Source: Bacteroidota bacterium
Lineage (GTDB): Bacteria > Bacteroidota > Bacteroidia > Flavobacteriales > Flavobacteriaceae
Direction of reading: 5' to 3'
Assembly: GCA_023393485.1 (NCBI GenBank)
Contig: JAEWLD010000250.1
Span: 1-8,042 of the forward strand
Length of the DNA stretch: 8,042 bases
Below are positions 7,580-8,042 of this stretch, one piece after another. Both the position numbers and the translations under genes were made by a program. The stretch's first letter is position 1; each line of letters begins with the position of its first letter. The notes beneath the pieces were generated by a model. It saw only the letters and a list, made by a program, of their open reading frames with translations, did not search any database and was not told the origin of the DNA.

Positions 7580-7792
7580 TTATTTAAAATGTTCACAGGT
7601 GAGTTTGTTGTTGTGCTGCCATACACAGTTACCGAGGAAACGGCAATCCGTACAAAGTCCGAGATAAATCTCACGGGTATTTTTTGGCAGGTTGCGCGAT
7701 TGTTCATCGGAAATCCTATTGCCAGGCATCAATACCGGAATTGTGGTATCTTTACCGCAGCAGAAGTTTCCTTTAATTTCTGTAGCTGTCAT
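7580..7792 (-). CDS. Small cysteine-rich, putative zinc-binding protein, 70 residues
   Basis: From the ATG at 7792 the frame encodes 70 residues with six cysteines. The C-terminal part reads GLCTDCRFLGNCVW then CEHF, that is C47-x2-C50-x5-C56-x9-C66, a spacing that fits one tetrahedral metal site; Cys11 and Cys12 form an extra vicinal pair. Short bacterial proteins ending in such CxxC...C...CE(H/Y)F patterns are widespread but have no assigned function as far as I know. The frame could extend to a TTG at 7828, which is less likely because the sigma-54 promoter would then leave almost no leader. Its stop is seven bases before the glutamate dehydrogenase start, so the two genes form an operon. 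An over-long frame of the dehydrogenase crosses it on the same strand in another phase and could hide it from annotation. A redox- or metal-responsive role is possible but unproven. Confidence 0.72.
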   Translation of the reverse strand: MTATEIKGNFCCGKDTTIPVLMPGNRISDEQSRNLPKNTREIYLGLCTDCRFLGNCVWQHNNKLTCEHFK

Positions 7793-7845
7793 TACGATAC
7801 TTTTTAAAGTTGCAATGCGCCCAGGCAAAGTGCATACCCAAGACG

Positions 7846-7861
7846 GGAATGAGCGTGCCAG
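7846..7861 (-). promoter_or_regulatory. Sigma-54 (RpoN) -24/-12 promoter for the Cys-rich/gdh/rnk operon
   Basis: On the minus strand the sequence C-TGGCACGCTCATTCC matches the RpoN consensus YTGGCACG-N4-TTGC at every -24 position and at three of four -12 positions (TTCC for TTGC), with the exact required spacing. The predicted transcript start is near 7834, which leaves a leader of about 42 bases before the ATG at 7792. The gene just upstream encodes a Fis-type helix-turn-helix, the usual C-terminus of a sigma-54 activator. Confidence 0.72.
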
Positions 7862-7878
7862 TCGTTGACAGTCAACGA
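7862..7878. promoter_or_regulatory. 17-bp perfect palindrome, likely operator or activator site
   Basis: TCGTTGACAGTCAACGA has two perfect 8-base arms around a single central base. It directly abuts the -24 element of the sigma-54 promoter. The one-base centre fits a binding site for a dimeric protein better than an RNA hairpin, and no T-run follows on either strand, so it is not an intrinsic terminator. Activators of sigma-54 usually bind farther upstream, so a site this close might instead serve a repressor. Confidence 0.5.
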
Positions 7879-7965
7879 ATTATAATTTGAATAAAGATTT
7901 TTTGGGAATTTGGACACGGGGAATATAGCACCGGTCGGGGCGGAATTACCCGATTTTTCAGGCAA

Positions 7966-8042
7966 TCACGAAAGCTTTTGACGGAGTGTTTTGCGATCGA
8001 TGCCAAGTATTTGCGCCGCTTGTGTTTTATTGCCGCCGACAC
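7966..8042 (-). CDS. Sigma-54-dependent transcriptional activator, C-terminal Fis-type HTH (5' partial)
   Basis: Only the last 24 codons are in the window. They read VGGNKTQAAQILGIDRKTL and then RQKLS before the TGA. This is the hallmark helix-turn-helix that closes NtrC/AtoC-family proteins (GN-x-x-x-AA-x-x-LGI-x-R-x-TL-x-x-KL). Such proteins normally carry a receiver or sensor domain and an AAA+ ATPase that opens sigma-54 promoters. Those domains must lie beyond the window edge, so full identity rests on the C-terminal motif. The gene runs in the same direction as the operon after it, whose sigma-54 promoter it could activate. Confidence 0.85.
   Translation of the reverse strand, partial: VGGNKTQAAQILGIDRKTLRQKLS

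Noticed and set aside
7573..7707. N-terminal extension of glutamate dehydrogenase to the ATG at 7707.
   Set aside because: It overlaps the Cys-rich gene in another phase, adds 45 residues unlike the family N-terminus, and the start at 7572 gives a normal length and operon spacing.
7878..7887. AATTATAATT palindrome next to the 17-bp palindrome.
   Set aside because: It is short and purely A/T, readily produced by chance; the embedded TATAAT has no partner -35 element on either strand.

Overview
The window looks like a chromosomal segment of a member of the Bacteroidota, probably a flavobacterium or close relative. The signs are an RND metal pump fused to its outer-membrane channel in one frame, A/T-rich translation leaders with little Shine-Dalgarno sequence, and tightly packed genes. 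Two converging gene blocks share the window, meeting at about 4752-4857.

Left block (+ strand, 1-4751). The 3' part of a CusA/CzcA-type heavy-metal RND efflux pump continues in the same frame into a TolC/CzcC-like outer-membrane factor. Its stop codon touches the start codon of a lipoprotein periplasmic adaptor (CusB/CzcB type) with a histidine-rich metal-binding loop. Together they form a tripartite envelope pump for a cationic metal. After 72 bases comes a 432-residue secreted protein of unknown function.

Right block (- strand, 8042 to 4858). At the window edge is the last piece of a Fis-type helix-turn-helix, the usual C-terminus of a sigma-54-dependent (NtrC/AtoC-like) activator. The 173-base gap after it holds a 17-bp perfect palindrome and, directly next to it, a near-consensus sigma-54 (-24/-12) promoter. 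This points into a compact set of four genes: a small cysteine-rich putative zinc protein (not previously obvious because an over-long frame of the next gene runs across it), a hexameric-type glutamate dehydrogenase, an Rnk/GreA-C-domain RNA-polymerase-binding factor, and a small helical protein that overlaps the rnk-like gene by 35 bases. A strong intrinsic terminator ends this unit at 5399-5434. Beyond it a single-pass membrane protein of unknown function is probably expressed separately.

The most interesting inference is a sigma-54-controlled operon joining glutamate/nitrogen metabolism to a transcription-elongation or RNA-polymerase accessory factor and two uncharacterised small proteins, next to its possible own activator. 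No CRISPR array, tRNA, rRNA or insertion sequence was seen, and no gene-free stretch exceeds 300 bases.
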